Source: Comamonadaceae bacterium
GTDB lineage: Bacteria; Pseudomonadota; Gammaproteobacteria; Burkholderiales; Burkholderiaceae_C
Reading direction: 5' to 3'
Assembly (NCBI GenBank): GCA_947453965.1
Contig: CANGIQ010000020.1
Coordinates: 1-53,654, forward strand
DNA length: 53,654 nt
Positions 26,195 to 35,664 of the stretch are shown here, one piece after another. Position 1 is the stretch's first letter. Each line of letters starts with the position of its first letter. The notes under the pieces are model-generated. The model was given only the letters and a program-made list of their open reading frames with translations, searched no databases and was not told the origin of the DNA. Made by a program: the position numbers and the translations under genes.

Positions 26195-26757
26195 GGTCGT
26201 ATCCCTTTGGCGGTGAGTGCTTTGTGTAAGGCTTGAATGGCGCGAGAGCAGTGGGTTTTGACACTTCCTTCTGAACAGCCCATGGCAGCGGCCGTCTCAG
26301 CAACGTCTAAGTCCTCCCAATAACGCAGCAGGAAGGCTTCTCGTTGACGTGCTGGCAAGTTTTGTATTTCTTCTTCGATGTCGTGTACTTTTGCTGTACT
26401 GGCAAAGGTATCTTCGGCACTTTGTGTCTGTTGCGAGCTGTTGTCCAGGGTCAGGGACTCTAAAAGGTCAAATTCACCGTCATCGGCGCTTGATTCAAAG
26501 TCGCTGAAGTTGCTGAACAGGGCTTTGCGTGTTTTGTTGCGTCGAAACCAATCCAACGTGGTGTTGGAGAGGATGCGCTGGAACAGCATGGGTAGCTCGC
26601 TAGCGGGCTTGTCCCCATAATGTTCGGCCAACTTCATCATGCTGTCTTGCACGATGTCGAGCGCGGCCTCATCGTCCCGCACGTGGTAGACCGAGCGCTT
26701 GAAGGCTCGTTTTTCCACGCTTTGCAGGAAGTCTGAGAGTTCTTGTTCGGAGGCCAC
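26191..26757 (-). CDS. ECF-type RNA polymerase sigma factor
   Basis: A 188-residue sigma-70-family protein with region 2 (KRSVYHVRDDEAALDIVQDS, then MMKLAEHYG) and region 4 (LPARQREAFLLRYWEDLDVA, MGCSEGSVKTHCSRAIQAL) joined by a polar linker. No region 1 or 3, so it is of the ECF group. The start is uncertain: a GTG giving VASEQELSDFLQSVEKRAFK fits the family best. An in-frame ATG 147 bases upstream would add 49 poorly conserved residues. It heads a run with DUF3619, DUF3106, RDD, dgkA and LOG genes. I see no clear -35/-10 copy that would show autoregulation. Confidence 0.9.
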   Translation of the reverse strand: MASEQELSDFLQSVEKRAFKRSVYHVRDDEAALDIVQDSMMKLAEHYGDKPASELPMLFQRILSNTTLDWFRRNKTRKALFSNFSDFESSADDGEFDLLESLTLDNSSQQTQSAEDTFASTAKVHDIEEEIQNLPARQREAFLLRYWEDLDVAETAAAMGCSEGSVKTHCSRAIQALHKALTAKGIRP

Positions 26758-27020
26758 GTACGCGTTATCTGGGTTGAATCGGGCGCGATTATGGCACTGC
26801 TGTTGTGTCGAACGTGTCAGTTGTATGAACAAGGGTTTCGCTTGATGCAATAATGCGCGCTGCAATTCGACAAAAAAAGGCAAACGGGTCTGGGTCCGGC
26901 GCAATCACTCATGCGTCCATGGCTGAAGGTCCAAAGTTTCAATGCTGCCCCATAAAGGTTCGCAAAGAAGCACCCAAGGTTTTTCGTTGACGAAATTCAC
27001 TCAGGTTAAAAGGTTTAAAA

Positions 27021-28793
27021 ATGGAAATGACAAAGTCGGAATCGCATTCCGCATCCGCTGCGAGCGGACAAGCACAAGAGCTGATGGGCGCAGAAATCCT
27101 GGTCAAGGTTCTGCAAGCTGAAAACGTGAAACACCTGTGGGGCTACCCCGGCGGATCAGTTCTCTACATCTACGACGCGCTTTACCAACAAGACACCATT
27201 CAGCACGTTTTGGTACGTCATGAGCAGGCTGCTGTGCATGCCGCCGACGGCTACGCACGTGCCACGGGCGATGTGGGGGTGGCCTTGGTCACCTCAGGCC
27301 CTGGTGCCACCAACGCGGTGACCGGTATCGCGACGGCCTACATGGACAGCATCCCGATGGTGATCATCACCGGTCAGGTACCAACACACGCGATTGGCTT
27401 GGATGCCTTTCAAGAGTGCGATACCGTGGGTATCACGCGCCCTATCGTCAAACACAATTTCTTGGTCAAAGACGTCAACGACTTGGCCATGACGATGAAG
27501 AAAGCGTTCCACATTGCCCGCAGCGGCCGTCCAGGCCCCGTGGTGGTGGACATTCCAAAAGACGTGTCTTTCAAAAAGGCCATGTACGACGGCTATTCTG
27601 CCGAGGTGCAAATGCGCTCTTACAACCCCGTGCGCAAAGGCCACGGCGGACAAATTCGCAAAGCCTTGCAGCTGTTGATGGCGGCCAAGCGTCCTTACAT
27701 CTACACCGGCGGCGGGGTCTTGTTGGGTGATGCCTCACAAGAGTTGCGCACCTTGGTGGACATGTTGGGCTACCCCTGTACCAACACCTTGATGGGCTTG
27801 GGTGCTTACCCAGCCAGCGATCCCAAGTTCTTAGGCATGTTGGGCATGCACGGCACCATTGAAGCCAACAACGCCATGCAAAACTGCGATGTTTTGTTGG
27901 CTGTTGGCGCACGTTTTGATGACCGCGTGATTGGTAACCCCAAGCACTTCGCGCAAAACGAACGCAAGATCATTCACATTGACATTGATCCTTCCAGCAT
28001 TTCCAAGCGCGTCAAAGTCGACATCCCGATCGTGGGTGATGTCAAAGACGTGTTGCAAGAAATGATCGAGATGATCAAAGAATCAGGCGCCAAGCCTGAT
28101 GCCAATGCCTTGGGCGGTTGGTGGGAAACCATTGAAGCCTGGCGCAAGCGCGACTGTTTGAAGTATGACCGTGGCAACACCGAAGTCATCAAGCCGCAGT
28201 ACGTGATTGAAACCCTGCATCAAATGACCAAGGGCACCGACACCTACATCACATCAGATGTGGGCCAGCACCAAATGTGGGCGGCTCAGTACTACGGTTT
28301 TGATGAGCCACGTCGTTGGATCAACTCGGGCGGTTTGGGCACCATGGGCGTGGGCATTCCTTATGCCATGGGCATCAAGCTAGCCAAACCCGAGAGCGAG
28401 GTGTTTTGTGTGACGGGTGAAGGTTCGGTGCAGATGTGTATCCAAGAGCTTTCTACCTGTTTGCAATACAACACGCCGATCAAGGTCCTGGCGTTGAACA
28501 ACCGCTACCTCGGTATGGTGCGTCAGTGGCAAGAGATTGAATACTCCGGGCGCTACAGCCACAGCTACATGGACGCCTTGCCCAACTTCGTCAAGCTGGC
28601 CGAAGCCTATGGCCATGTGGGCATGCTGATTGAGCGTCCTGAGGACGTGGAGCCCGCCTTGCGCGAAGCTCGCAAACTCAAAGATCGCACGGTGTTCATG
28701 GACTTCCGTACCGACCCCACCGAGAACGTGTTCCCGATGGTCAAGGCCGGCAAGGGCATCACTGAAATGCTGCTTGGCAGCGAAGACCTGTAA
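27021..28793 (+). CDS. ilvB: Acetolactate synthase, large (catalytic) subunit
   Basis: ThDP enzyme for the first shared step of valine, leucine and isoleucine synthesis. The 590 residues hold the three TPP-family domains: N-terminal GYPGGSVLYIYDALYQ and the catalytic Glu in VRHEQAAVHAADGYARATG; the FAD-binding middle domain (GAYPASDPKFLGMLGMHG, ARFDDRVIGN); and C-terminal TSDVGQHQMWAAQYY, GLGTMGVGIPYAMG and GEGSVQMCIQELST...NNRYLGMVRQWQ. It leads ilvN and ilvC. The 263-base gap upstream shows no convincing attenuator or terminator. A second ATG six bases in is an alternative start. By regulation-subunit type it is closest to E. coli IlvI/IlvH. Confidence 0.97.
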   Translation: MEMTKSESHSASAASGQAQELMGAEILVKVLQAENVKHLWGYPGGSVLYIYDALYQQDTIQHVLVRHEQAAVHAADGYARATGDVGVALVTSGPGATNAVTGIATAYMDSIPMVIITGQVPTHAIGLDAFQECDTVGITRPIVKHNFLVKDVNDLAMTMKKAFHIARSGRPGPVVVDIPKDVSFKKAMYDGYSAEVQMRSYNPVRKGHGGQIRKALQLLMAAKRPYIYTGGGVLLGDASQELRTLVDMLGYPCTNTLMGLGAYPASDPKFLGMLGMHGTIEANNAMQNCDVLLAVGARFDDRVIGNPKHFAQNERKIIHIDIDPSSISKRVKVDIPIVGDVKDVLQEMIEMIKESGAKPDANALGGWWETIEAWRKRDCLKYDRGNTEVIKPQYVIETLHQMTKGTDTYITSDVGQHQMWAAQYYGFDEPRRWINSGGLGTMGVGIPYAMGIKLAKPESEVFCVTGEGSVQMCIQELSTCLQYNTPIKVLALNNRYLGMVRQWQEIEYSGRYSHSYMDALPNFVKLAEAYGHVGMLIERPEDVEPALREARKLKDRTVFMDFRTDPTENVFPMVKAGKGITEMLLGSEDL

Positions 28794-28809
28794 CAGGGAG
28801 GATGACACC

Positions 28810-29301
28810 ATGAAACACATCATTTCCCTGATGCTCGAAAATGAACCCGGCGCGCTGTCGCGCGTGGTCGGCTTGTTTTCAGCCCGTGGTTACAACATCG
28901 AGTCGTTGACCGTGGCGCCCACCGAAGACGCCAGCCTGTCACGCATGACCATCCAAACCCATGGTTCGGATGACGTCATTGAACAAATCACCAAGCACTT
29001 GAACCGCCTCATCGAAGTGGTGAAAGTGGTTGACTTGACCGAAGGTGCTTACACCGAGCGTGAGCTCATGATGGTCAAGGTCCGAGCCGTCGGCAAAGAG
29101 CGCGAAGAAATGAAGCGCATGGCCGATATCTTCCGTGGTCGCATCATCGATGTGACCGAGAAGAGTTACACCATTGAGTTGACGGGCGATTTGTCCAAGA
29201 ACGACGCGTTCTTGGAGGCGATCGACCGCAGCGCAATTCTTGAAACTGTTCGCACAGGCGCTTGCGGCATTGGCCGCGGTGAGCGCATCTTGCGCGTCTA
29301 A
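28810..29301 (+). CDS. ilvN: Acetolactate synthase, small (regulatory) subunit
   Basis: Activates the catalytic subunit and gives feedback inhibition by valine. The 163 residues start MKHIISLMLENEPGALSRVV, an ACT domain, with GLFSARGYNIESLTVAPTED following and the C-terminal domain (RELMMVKVRAVGKEREEMKR, EVTGDLSKNDAF-type segment here ELTGDLSKNDAFLEAI) after. AGGGAGGATGAC precedes the ATG, a strong ribosome site. The start lies 16 bases after ilvB. Full-length 160-residue form is IlvH-like rather than the short E. coli IlvN. Confidence 0.97.
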   Translation: MKHIISLMLENEPGALSRVVGLFSARGYNIESLTVAPTEDASLSRMTIQTHGSDDVIEQITKHLNRLIEVVKVVDLTEGAYTERELMMVKVRAVGKEREEMKRMADIFRGRIIDVTEKSYTIELTGDLSKNDAFLEAIDRSAILETVRTGACGIGRGERILRV

Positions 29302-30354
<1,053 letters not shown>

Positions 30355-30372
30355 GCATTCGCTGATTGCACA

Positions 30373-30400
30373 GACAAGGGCCACTTCGGTGGCCTTTGTC
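30373..30400 (+). terminator. UUCG hairpin after ilvC
   Basis: GACAAGGGCCAC and GTGGCCTTTGTC form a 12-base stem (one G-U) capped by a TTCG tetraloop, 18 bases after the ilvC stop. No proper T-run follows (GTTGTG), so it may be a weak terminator or a 3'-end stabiliser. Confidence 0.55.
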
Positions 30401-30460
30401 GTTGTGATGTGAAGTGTTCCAGCCTTTACACTCAACGCTTACTTATCGGAGCCCCTAGCT

Positions 30461-31264
30461 ATGTCAGATTTACACGATCACGCGGAGGAATACGTGCCTC
30501 GCAAACCGCGCAAGGGCATTTATGTGTTGCCCAATTTGTTCACTTTGGCGGCTTTGTTTGGTGGTTTTTACGCCATCGTCATGGCCATGAACGGTCGCTT
30601 TGAGATGGCCGCCATTGGCGTGTTTTGTGCCATGGTGCTCGACAGCCTCGATGGTCGCGTGGCCCGCATGACCAATACACAAAGTGCCTTTGGCGAGCAA
30701 ATGGATTCGCTGGCCGATATGGTGTCCTTCGGTGCGGCCCCCGCTTTGATTTCTTATGAATGGGCACTCAAAGGCTTGGGGCGCTGGGGCTGGGTCGCCG
30801 CATTTGTTTACATCTCTTGTGCTGCGCTGCGTTTGGCACGTTTTAATGTGAACACGGCGGTGGTGGATAAGCGTTTCTTTCAAGGCTTGCCTTCACCTGC
30901 TGCAGCTGCGTTGGTCATGGGCTTCATGTGGTTGATGACTGAAATGGGCATTGCAGGCCCCGATGTCGCTTGGCCCATGTTTGCGATGTGTTTGTATTCA
31001 GGGTTGACGATGGTCACGAACGTGCCGTTTTACAGCTTCAAAGATGTGCAGATGAAGCGCAGTGTGCCGTTTGCGGTGATTGTGCTGATGGCCTTGACCA
31101 TTGCTGTGATCAACATCCATCCACCTATCGTGTTGTTCGCTTTGTTCATGATTTACGGTTTGAGTGGCTATGCCTTGTACGCATGGCGTCGTGCCAAAGG
31201 TTTGCAGACCAGCGTCATCAGCACCTCCACCGACGAGCCCGATGAAGCCGGTTTGCACAAATGA
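30461..31264 (+). CDS. pssA: CDP-diacylglycerol-serine O-phosphatidyltransferase
   Basis: Membrane enzyme that makes phosphatidylserine, precursor of phosphatidylethanolamine. The 267 residues have the CDP-alcohol phosphotransferase motif with the conserved aspartates in DSLDGRVARMTNTQSAFGEQ and MDSLADMVSFG, and about seven spans. This is the membrane-integral (Bacillus-type, subclass II) enzyme, not the E. coli peripheral type. CGGAG lies 12 bases before the ATG. It lies between ilvC and leuA, an arrangement I know from other betaproteobacteria. Confidence 0.95.
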   Translation: MSDLHDHAEEYVPRKPRKGIYVLPNLFTLAALFGGFYAIVMAMNGRFEMAAIGVFCAMVLDSLDGRVARMTNTQSAFGEQMDSLADMVSFGAAPALISYEWALKGLGRWGWVAAFVYISCAALRLARFNVNTAVVDKRFFQGLPSPAAAALVMGFMWLMTEMGIAGPDVAWPMFAMCLYSGLTMVTNVPFYSFKDVQMKRSVPFAVIVLMALTIAVINIHPPIVLFALFMIYGLSGYALYAWRRAKGLQTSVISTSTDEPDEAGLHK

Positions 31265-31276
31265 GACACCCCACGT

Positions 31277-31297
31277 CACAAAGGGTTTGGCTTTGTG
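31277..31297. repeat. Inverted repeat between pssA and the leuA leader
   Basis: CACAAAG and CTTTGTG, seven bases apart, form a perfect inverted repeat starting 13 bases after the pssA stop. No T-run follows, so it is a weak terminator candidate. It overlaps the region where a -35 for the leu leader would lie (TCACAA, with TAAATT as -10 at 31299), so an operator role is also possible. Confidence 0.4.
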
Positions 31298-31310
31298 CTA
31301 AATTCGATGC

Positions 31311-31367
31311 ATGAAAAATTTTTCGCTGGCTCTACTGCTTCTATCGTCCAACGGGCGGAGTTGGTAG
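31311..31367 (+). CDS. leuL: Leucine-rich leader peptide of leuA
   Basis: An 18-residue open frame, MKNFSLALLLLSSNGRSW then TAG. Leucine fills five of six positions 6-11, with two rare CTA codons. It is followed by an attenuator terminator and precedes leuA by 105 bases. Stalling at the leucine codons when charged tRNA-Leu is low would leave 31351-31356 free to pair with the terminator's 5' arm. The TSS may lie very near the ATG, so translation may be leaderless; no clear ribosome site is seen. No homologue search was possible; the case rests on position and composition. Confidence 0.8.
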   Translation: MKNFSLALLLLSSNGRSW

Positions 31368-31395
31368 CGCACGCGCAAACCCAAACAAGGCCCGT
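31351..31395 (+). promoter_or_regulatory. Antiterminator pairing of the leuA attenuator
   Basis: ACGGGC (31351-31356, inside the leader peptide's last codons) is the exact complement of GCCCGT (31390-31395), which is the 5' arm of the terminator stem. The two structures exclude each other. A small pause-type hairpin, CCAAC/GTTGG (31348-31364), also covers the first segment. A ribosome at the stop codon would mask 31351-31356 and let the terminator form. Confidence 0.65.
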
Positions 31396-31422
31396 ATGCA
31401 CCTGCAGCGGGCCTTTTGCTTT
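31387..31422 (+). terminator. Attenuator terminator before leuA
   Basis: AAGGCCCG (31387-31394) pairs with CGGGCCTT (31408-31415), extended by TGC/GCA inside, and TTTTGCTTT follows. It lies between the leader peptide and leuA with no gene ending just before it, so its natural role is regulated termination of leuA. Confidence 0.8.
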
Positions 31423-31472
31423 GGGGCTGAACCAAACGTTGCAAGTTTTTGAGGAATCTAGGAGTCCTGACC

Positions 31473-33011
31473 ATGACCGACAAGCTCATCATTTTTGACA
31501 CCACCTTGCGTGACGGCGAACAATCGCCCGGCGCTTCCATGACCCGCGACGAAAAGTTGCGCATTGCCCGTCAGCTGGAGCGTTTAAAAGTCGATGTGAT
31601 TGAAGCCGGTTTTGCGGCCAGCTCCAACGGTGACTTTGAGGCAGTGCAAGCGATTGCCAATGCCATCAAAGACTCCACCATCTGCTCTCTGTCTCGTGCG
31701 AATGACCGTGACATCAGCCGGGCTGCCGAGGCGCTCAAAGGCGCCAACAGTGCGCGTATTCACACCTTCATTGCCACGTCGCCTTTGCACATGGAAAAGA
31801 AGTTGCGCATGTCACCCGAGCAAGTGCTCGAGCAAGCCAAGCAGTCGGTGCGCTTTGCCCGTAACTTGGTGGGTGACATCGAGTTCAGCCCAGAAGACGG
31901 CTACCGCAGCGAGATGGACTTTTTGTGCCGTGTGATTGAGGCGGTCATCGCTGAAGGCGCGACCACCATCAACGTGCCAGACACGGTGGGATACGCCGTG
32001 CCTGAGCTCTATGGCAACTTCATCAAAACCTTGCGTGAGCGGGTGCCCAACAGCGACAAAGCCATTTGGTCTGTGCACTGCCACAACGACTTAGGGATGG
32101 CCGTTGCCAACTCCTTGGCGGGCGTCAAGATTGGTGGGGCACGTCAGGTCGAGTGCACGATCAACGGCTTGGGCGAGCGTGCGGGCAACTGTTCCTTGGA
32201 AGAAATCGTCATGGCGGTGAAAACCCGTCGCGATTATTTCAACCTTGATTTGGGCATCGACACCAAGCAAATCGTTGCGGCCAGTCGCATGGTGAGCCAA
32301 ACCACGGGATTTGTGGTCCAGCCTAACAAAGCGGTGGTGGGCGCCAACGCTTTCGCACATGCCTCCGGTATTCACCAAGACGGCGTGCTCAAGGCGCGCG
32401 ACACCTACGAAATCATGCGCGCCGAAGACGTGGGCTGGAGCGCCAACAAAATCGTGTTGGGCAAGCTCAGCGGTCGCAATGCCTTCAAACAGCGTTTGGA
32501 AGACTTGGGCGTTCAGATGGAAAGCGAAGCTGACATCAACACCGCCTTTGCCAAGTTCAAAGAGTTGGCCGACCGCAAGAGCGAGATTTTTGACGAAGAC
32601 ATCTTGGCCTTGGTCAGCGAAGAGTCTGTGGCCAATGCCAGTGAGCAGTTCGCGTTTGTCTCTTTGTCGCAGCACAGCGAAACCGGCGAGCGTCCCCATG
32701 CCAGCGTGGTATTCACGGTGGCTGGCAAAGAAGTCAAGGGCGACTCGGATGGCAACGGTCCTGTCGACGCATCGCTCAAAGCCATTGAGTCGCACGTCAA
32801 AAGCGGGGCTGAAATGGTGCTCTATTCGGTCAATGCCATCAGCGGTTCCACCGAAAGTCAAGGCGAAGTGACGGTGCGTTTGCAAAACAGCGGGCGTGTG
32901 GTCAATGGCGTGGGCTCAGATCCAGACATCGTGGTGGCCTCGGCCAAGGCCTATTTGAGCGCCTTGAACAAGCTGCAAAGCAAGTCGGACCGGGTGGCAG
33001 CTCAGGGCTAA
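31473..33011 (+). CDS. leuA: 2-isopropylmalate synthase
   Basis: First committed step of leucine synthesis: condenses acetyl-CoA with 2-ketoisovalerate. The 512 residues start [20 protein letters not shown], the DRE-TIM metallolyase signature, followed by [17 protein letters not shown] and the C-terminal regulatory domain from about residue 390 ([20 protein letters not shown]) that senses leucine. TAGGAG lies 11 bases before the ATG; an in-frame ATG 24 bases upstream lies before that site and is less likely. Control by feedback and, as the upstream leader shows, probably by attenuation. A strong terminator follows. Confidence 0.98.
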   Translation: MTDKLIIFDTTLRDGEQSPGASMTRDEKLRIARQLERLKVDVIEAGFAASSNGDFEAVQAIANAIKDSTICSLSRANDRDISRAAEALKGANSARIHTFIATSPLHMEKKLRMSPEQVLEQAKQSVRFARNLVGDIEFSPEDGYRSEMDFLCRVIEAVIAEGATTINVPDTVGYAVPELYGNFIKTLRERVPNSDKAIWSVHCHNDLGMAVANSLAGVKIGGARQVECTINGLGERAGNCSLEEIVMAVKTRRDYFNLDLGIDTKQIVAASRMVSQTTGFVVQPNKAVVGANAFAHASGIHQDGVLKARDTYEIMRAEDVGWSANKIVLGKLSGRNAFKQRLEDLGVQMESEADINTAFAKFKELADRKSEIFDEDILALVSEESVANASEQFAFVSLSQHSETGERPHASVVFTVAGKEVKGDSDGNGPVDASLKAIESHVKSGAEMVLYSVNAISGSTESQGEVTVRLQNSGRVVNGVGSDPDIVVASAKAYLSALNKLQSKSDRVAAQG

Positions 33012-33038
33012 CCCCAGGTTTTATCAGTCTTGTTAAAT

Positions 33039-33080
33039 AAGTCACGCAAGTCTTTGATCTTGCGTGACTTTTTATTTTTG
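33039..33080 (+). terminator. Terminator of leuA
   Basis: AAGTCACGCAAG and CTTGCGTGACTT form a perfect 12-base stem around an eight-base loop, followed by TTTATTTTTG. Confidence 0.9.
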
Positions 33081-33124
33081 TTAAACTCCGAGCCATTAGA
33101 TTTTTCAAGAAAAAGGACTGCCAC

Positions 33125-34084
33125 TTGAAACGACTGCTCATTGCTGCTTCTTTGGGTTTATTGACATCGCTGTGCACCCTCCATGCACAAGCTGCGACCA
33201 ACAGCAAATCCACCGTTCAAAAGGCCAAACACGGCGTTGTCAAAGCCAGCGTGCGTCGCCATGCAGTCAAGGCAGTTCCAACCAAACCATCGTTTGGCCA
33301 GATGGCCGGTTTGCAAGGCACGCCTGACGATTTGAACTTGAAGTCCAGCGTGGCCTATGTGATCGACCAAGACACGCACGAAGTGTTGTTGAGCAAAAAC
33401 GACCAAGCCGTATTGCCGATTGCCTCCATCACCAAGCTGATGACAGGCTTGATCATCAGCGAGTCAAAGTTGTCTTTGGATGAAGCCATCACCATCACCC
33501 AAGACGATGTGGATACCGAAAAGGGCAGCAGCTCGCGTTTGCGCCCAGGCACGACGCTGACCCGTGGCGAGTTGTTGCATTTGGCCTTGATGGCCAGCGA
33601 AAACCGTGCAGCCCATGCCTTGGGTCGTACCTATCCAGGTGGTATGCCTGCGTTTGTTGGTTTGATGAATGCCAAAGCCAGTCAGTTGGGCATGCGCGAT
33701 ACCCGCTACATCGAGCCAACAGGTTTGTCGAGCAAAAACCAATCCAGTGCCAAAGACTTGGCCACTTTGGTGGGCACCGCCTACCACGACCCCATGTTGC
33801 GTGAGTTGTCTACCTCACCGAGCTACGCGGTCGAAGTGGGCAACCATACCTTGCAGTACAGAACCACCAACCGTTTGGTCAAGAACCCTAACTGGGACAT
33901 CGGTTTGCAAAAAACCGGTTACATCTCAGAGGCAGGCCAGTGCTTGGTCATGCAAACCAAGATTGCCGGTCGTAAGCTGATCATGGTGTTTTTGGATTCT
34001 GCAGGCAAACTCAGCCGTATTGCCGATGCCGAACGCGTGCGTCGTTGGGTCGAAGTGCACCACGCGTCACGTCCTCAAACATGA
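33125..34084 (+). CDS. pbpG: D-alanyl-D-alanine endopeptidase, PBP7-like
   Basis: Periplasmic low-molecular-weight penicillin-binding protein (peptidase S11) that cuts peptidoglycan cross-links. It starts with TTG, giving MKRLLIAASLGLLTSLCTLH and a signal peptide ending near AQA; AAGGA lies about 9 bases upstream. The three active-site motifs are SITK (in LPIASITKLMTG), SEN (in LMASENRAAHALG) and KTG (in GLQKTGYISEAG). The 319 residues lack the C-terminal extension of PBP5/6, which favours PBP7. A signal peptide and basic 40-residue linker precede the catalytic domain. It is flanked by terminators on both sides, so monocistronic. Confidence 0.94.
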   Translation: MKRLLIAASLGLLTSLCTLHAQAATNSKSTVQKAKHGVVKASVRRHAVKAVPTKPSFGQMAGLQGTPDDLNLKSSVAYVIDQDTHEVLLSKNDQAVLPIASITKLMTGLIISESKLSLDEAITITQDDVDTEKGSSSRLRPGTTLTRGELLHLALMASENRAAHALGRTYPGGMPAFVGLMNAKASQLGMRDTRYIEPTGLSSKNQSSAKDLATLVGTAYHDPMLRELSTSPSYAVEVGNHTLQYRTTNRLVKNPNWDIGLQKTGYISEAGQCLVMQTKIAGRKLIMVFLDSAGKLSRIADAERVRRWVEVHHASRPQT

Positions 34085-34098
34085 GCGGTGACACCCAC

Positions 34099-34126
34099 AA
34101 AAAAGGGACCATCAGGTCCCTTTTTT
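34099..34126. terminator. Bidirectional terminator between pbpG and the IclR gene
   Basis: GGGACC and GGTCCC with an ATCA loop, flanked by six A before and six T after, so it works on both strands for the two convergent genes. The last T overlaps the stop codon of the IclR gene. Confidence 0.88.
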
Positions 34127-34908
34127 CATGGTCGGCTGCCTTCTTTGTAGCCCAGTGCGTGTGAAATCGCTTGTGTGGTGGCTTGCAGCTTAGGTAGCCA
34201 GCCTTCGTCGAGTCGATCTGCAGGGGCGGAAATGGACAAACCTGCCACCAGCTTGCCTTGGTCATCGTAAATGCCAGAAGCCATGCAGCGCACGCCCAGT
34301 TCAAGCTCTTCGTTGTCGCGTGCCACCCCGTACTGCCGCGCTTTGGCGAGTTCACGCTCTAGCACGGGCAGTTGTGTGATGCTGTTGCGGGTTTGCCCGC
34401 TCAAGCCGGTGCGCGTGGCGTAAGCCCGCACCCGTTGTGCATCGTCCATGGCCAAAAAGAGTTTGCCCACCGAAGTCAGGTGCAGGGGAGCGCGTCCGCC
34501 AATGGCACGCACCACTTGCATGCCCGAGCGCTCGCTGAAAGCGCGCTCCACATACACAATTTCATCCCCTTGGCGTACGCTCAAATTCACCGGTTGCTGA
34601 ATGAGTTTGTGCAGTTCGCGCATGGGCTGGAAAGCCACGTCCCGCACGTTCAAGCGGTCTTTGACCAAGTTGCCCAATTCGAGCAAGCGCATGCCAAGTC
34701 GATAGCTGCCAGCCTCAGGCCGATCCACAAAGCGGCCTACCGCCAAATCGTTCAAGATGCGGTGTGTGGTGGATGGGTGTAAGCCGGTGCGTTCACTGAT
34801 TTCTTTCAGCGACATGGCGTCTTCGCGGGACGCGAGCACGTCGATGAGTGTGAACATGCGCTCAATGACTTGAATATTGGGCGTGGCTGGAACCGTGGAT
34901 TTACGCAT
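34126..34908 (-). CDS. IclR family transcriptional regulator
   Basis: A 260-residue regulator with the N-terminal winged helix (VIERMFTLIDVLASREDAMS, LKEISERTGLHPSTTHRILN) and the C-terminal ligand-binding GAF-like domain (IGGRAPLHLTSVGKLFLA, ELELGVRCMASGIYDDQGKL, GLSISAPADRL). Such regulators usually control catabolic operons beside them, but here the neighbours are pbpG and bpt, neither an obvious target. It lies nine bases downstream of bpt on the same strand, so it may be co-transcribed with aat-bpt. The effector is unknown. Confidence 0.94.
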   Translation of the reverse strand: MRKSTVPATPNIQVIERMFTLIDVLASREDAMSLKEISERTGLHPSTTHRILNDLAVGRFVDRPEAGSYRLGMRLLELGNLVKDRLNVRDVAFQPMRELHKLIQQPVNLSVRQGDEIVYVERAFSERSGMQVVRAIGGRAPLHLTSVGKLFLAMDDAQRVRAYATRTGLSGQTRNSITQLPVLERELAKARQYGVARDNEELELGVRCMASGIYDDQGKLVAGLSISAPADRLDEGWLPKLQATTQAISHALGYKEGSRP

Positions 34909-34917
34909 GCTGATATT

Positions 34918-35664
34918 TTACTTGGTGAAATCAGCCGGGTGCCATTCCCCCTCGATCAAGCGTTCATGGGGATGAAAATTGGCCTTGTAATTCATTTTGG
35001 GGCTGCTGCCGATCCAGTAACCCAAGTAGGCATAGGGCAGCCCCAAAGTGCGGGCTTGCTCGATTTGCCACATCACGTTGTAGGTGCCGTAGCTCGTTTG
35101 GGGCTCGGGTTCGTAAAAGGTGTAGACCGCAGACAAGCCATCGTTGAGCACATCAATGATGGACACCATCTTCAACACACCGATCTCGCCTTCTTGGGCG
35201 GGCGTTCTGAACTCCACCAAACGTGAATTCACCCGGCTTTGCAGCAAAAATTGGGTGTATTGCTCAACACTGTCTTGGTCCATGCCGCCACCCGCATGGC
35301 GTGTGTTTTGATAGCGCAGATACAGCGCATAGTGCTCGGGCACATAACTCAAATTCAAGACACGGGCTTGCAACTGGTCGTGTTGTTTCCAGGCGCGTTG
35401 TTGGCTGCGCGTGGGTCGGTAATCCGTGCAGCGCACACGCAAAGGCACGCAGGCTTGGCAGTTGTCGCAGTAGGGGCGGTAGGTAAAGAGGCCGCTACGC
35501 CTGAAGCCCTGACGCACCAAGTCAGAGTAGGTGTCGTGATGAATCAGATGGCTGGGCGTTGCCACTTGGGATCTGGCCGAGCGCTTGGGCAAGTAGCTGC
35601 ACGGGTAGGGCGCTGTTGCATAAAACTGCAAGGCCTGCAGCGGCAAATCCTGAAGATGGGTCAC
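34918..35664 (-). CDS. bpt: Aspartate/glutamate leucyltransferase (Bpt)
   Basis: Adds leucine to proteins with N-terminal Asp or Glu, making them ClpS/ClpAP substrates in the N-degron pathway. The 248 residues show the family start with [20 protein letters not shown], the cysteine pair in [13 protein letters not shown], and the GNAT-like end [20 protein letters not shown] and [20 protein letters not shown]. It overlaps aat by 4 bases. Bacterial Bpt resembles eukaryotic ATE1 arginyltransferases but uses Leu-tRNA. Confidence 0.96.
   Translation of the reverse strand: MTHLQDLPLQALQFYATAPYPCSYLPKRSARSQVATPSHLIHHDTYSDLVRQGFRRSGLFTYRPYCDNCQACVPLRVRCTDYRPTRSQQRAWKQHDQLQARVLNLSYVPEHYALYLRYQNTRHAGGGMDQDSVEQYTQFLLQSRVNSRLVEFRTPAQEGEIGVLKMVSIIDVLNDGLSAVYTFYEPEPQTSYGTYNVMWQIEQARTLGLPYAYLGYWIGSSPKMNYKANFHPHERLIEGEWHPADFTK

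Noticed and set aside
26791..26853. Possible leader peptide MALLLCRTCQLYEQGFRLMQ upstream of ilvB, as an attenuator
   Set aside because: No Ile or Val codons, no terminator hairpin with T-run between it and ilvB, no alternative pairing found, and it lies on the complement of the possible sigma-factor N-terminus.
26758..26904. N-terminal extension of the sigma factor to the upstream ATG
   Set aside because: The 49 extra residues show no sigma region and read like untranslated sequence; the GTG start gives a normal ECF length. Kept only as an alternative.
31295..31498. A 67-codon frame overlapping the leuA leader
   Set aside because: It runs through the attenuator in another frame, overlaps the leuA start and has no ribosome site; the 18-codon leader frame explains the region better.
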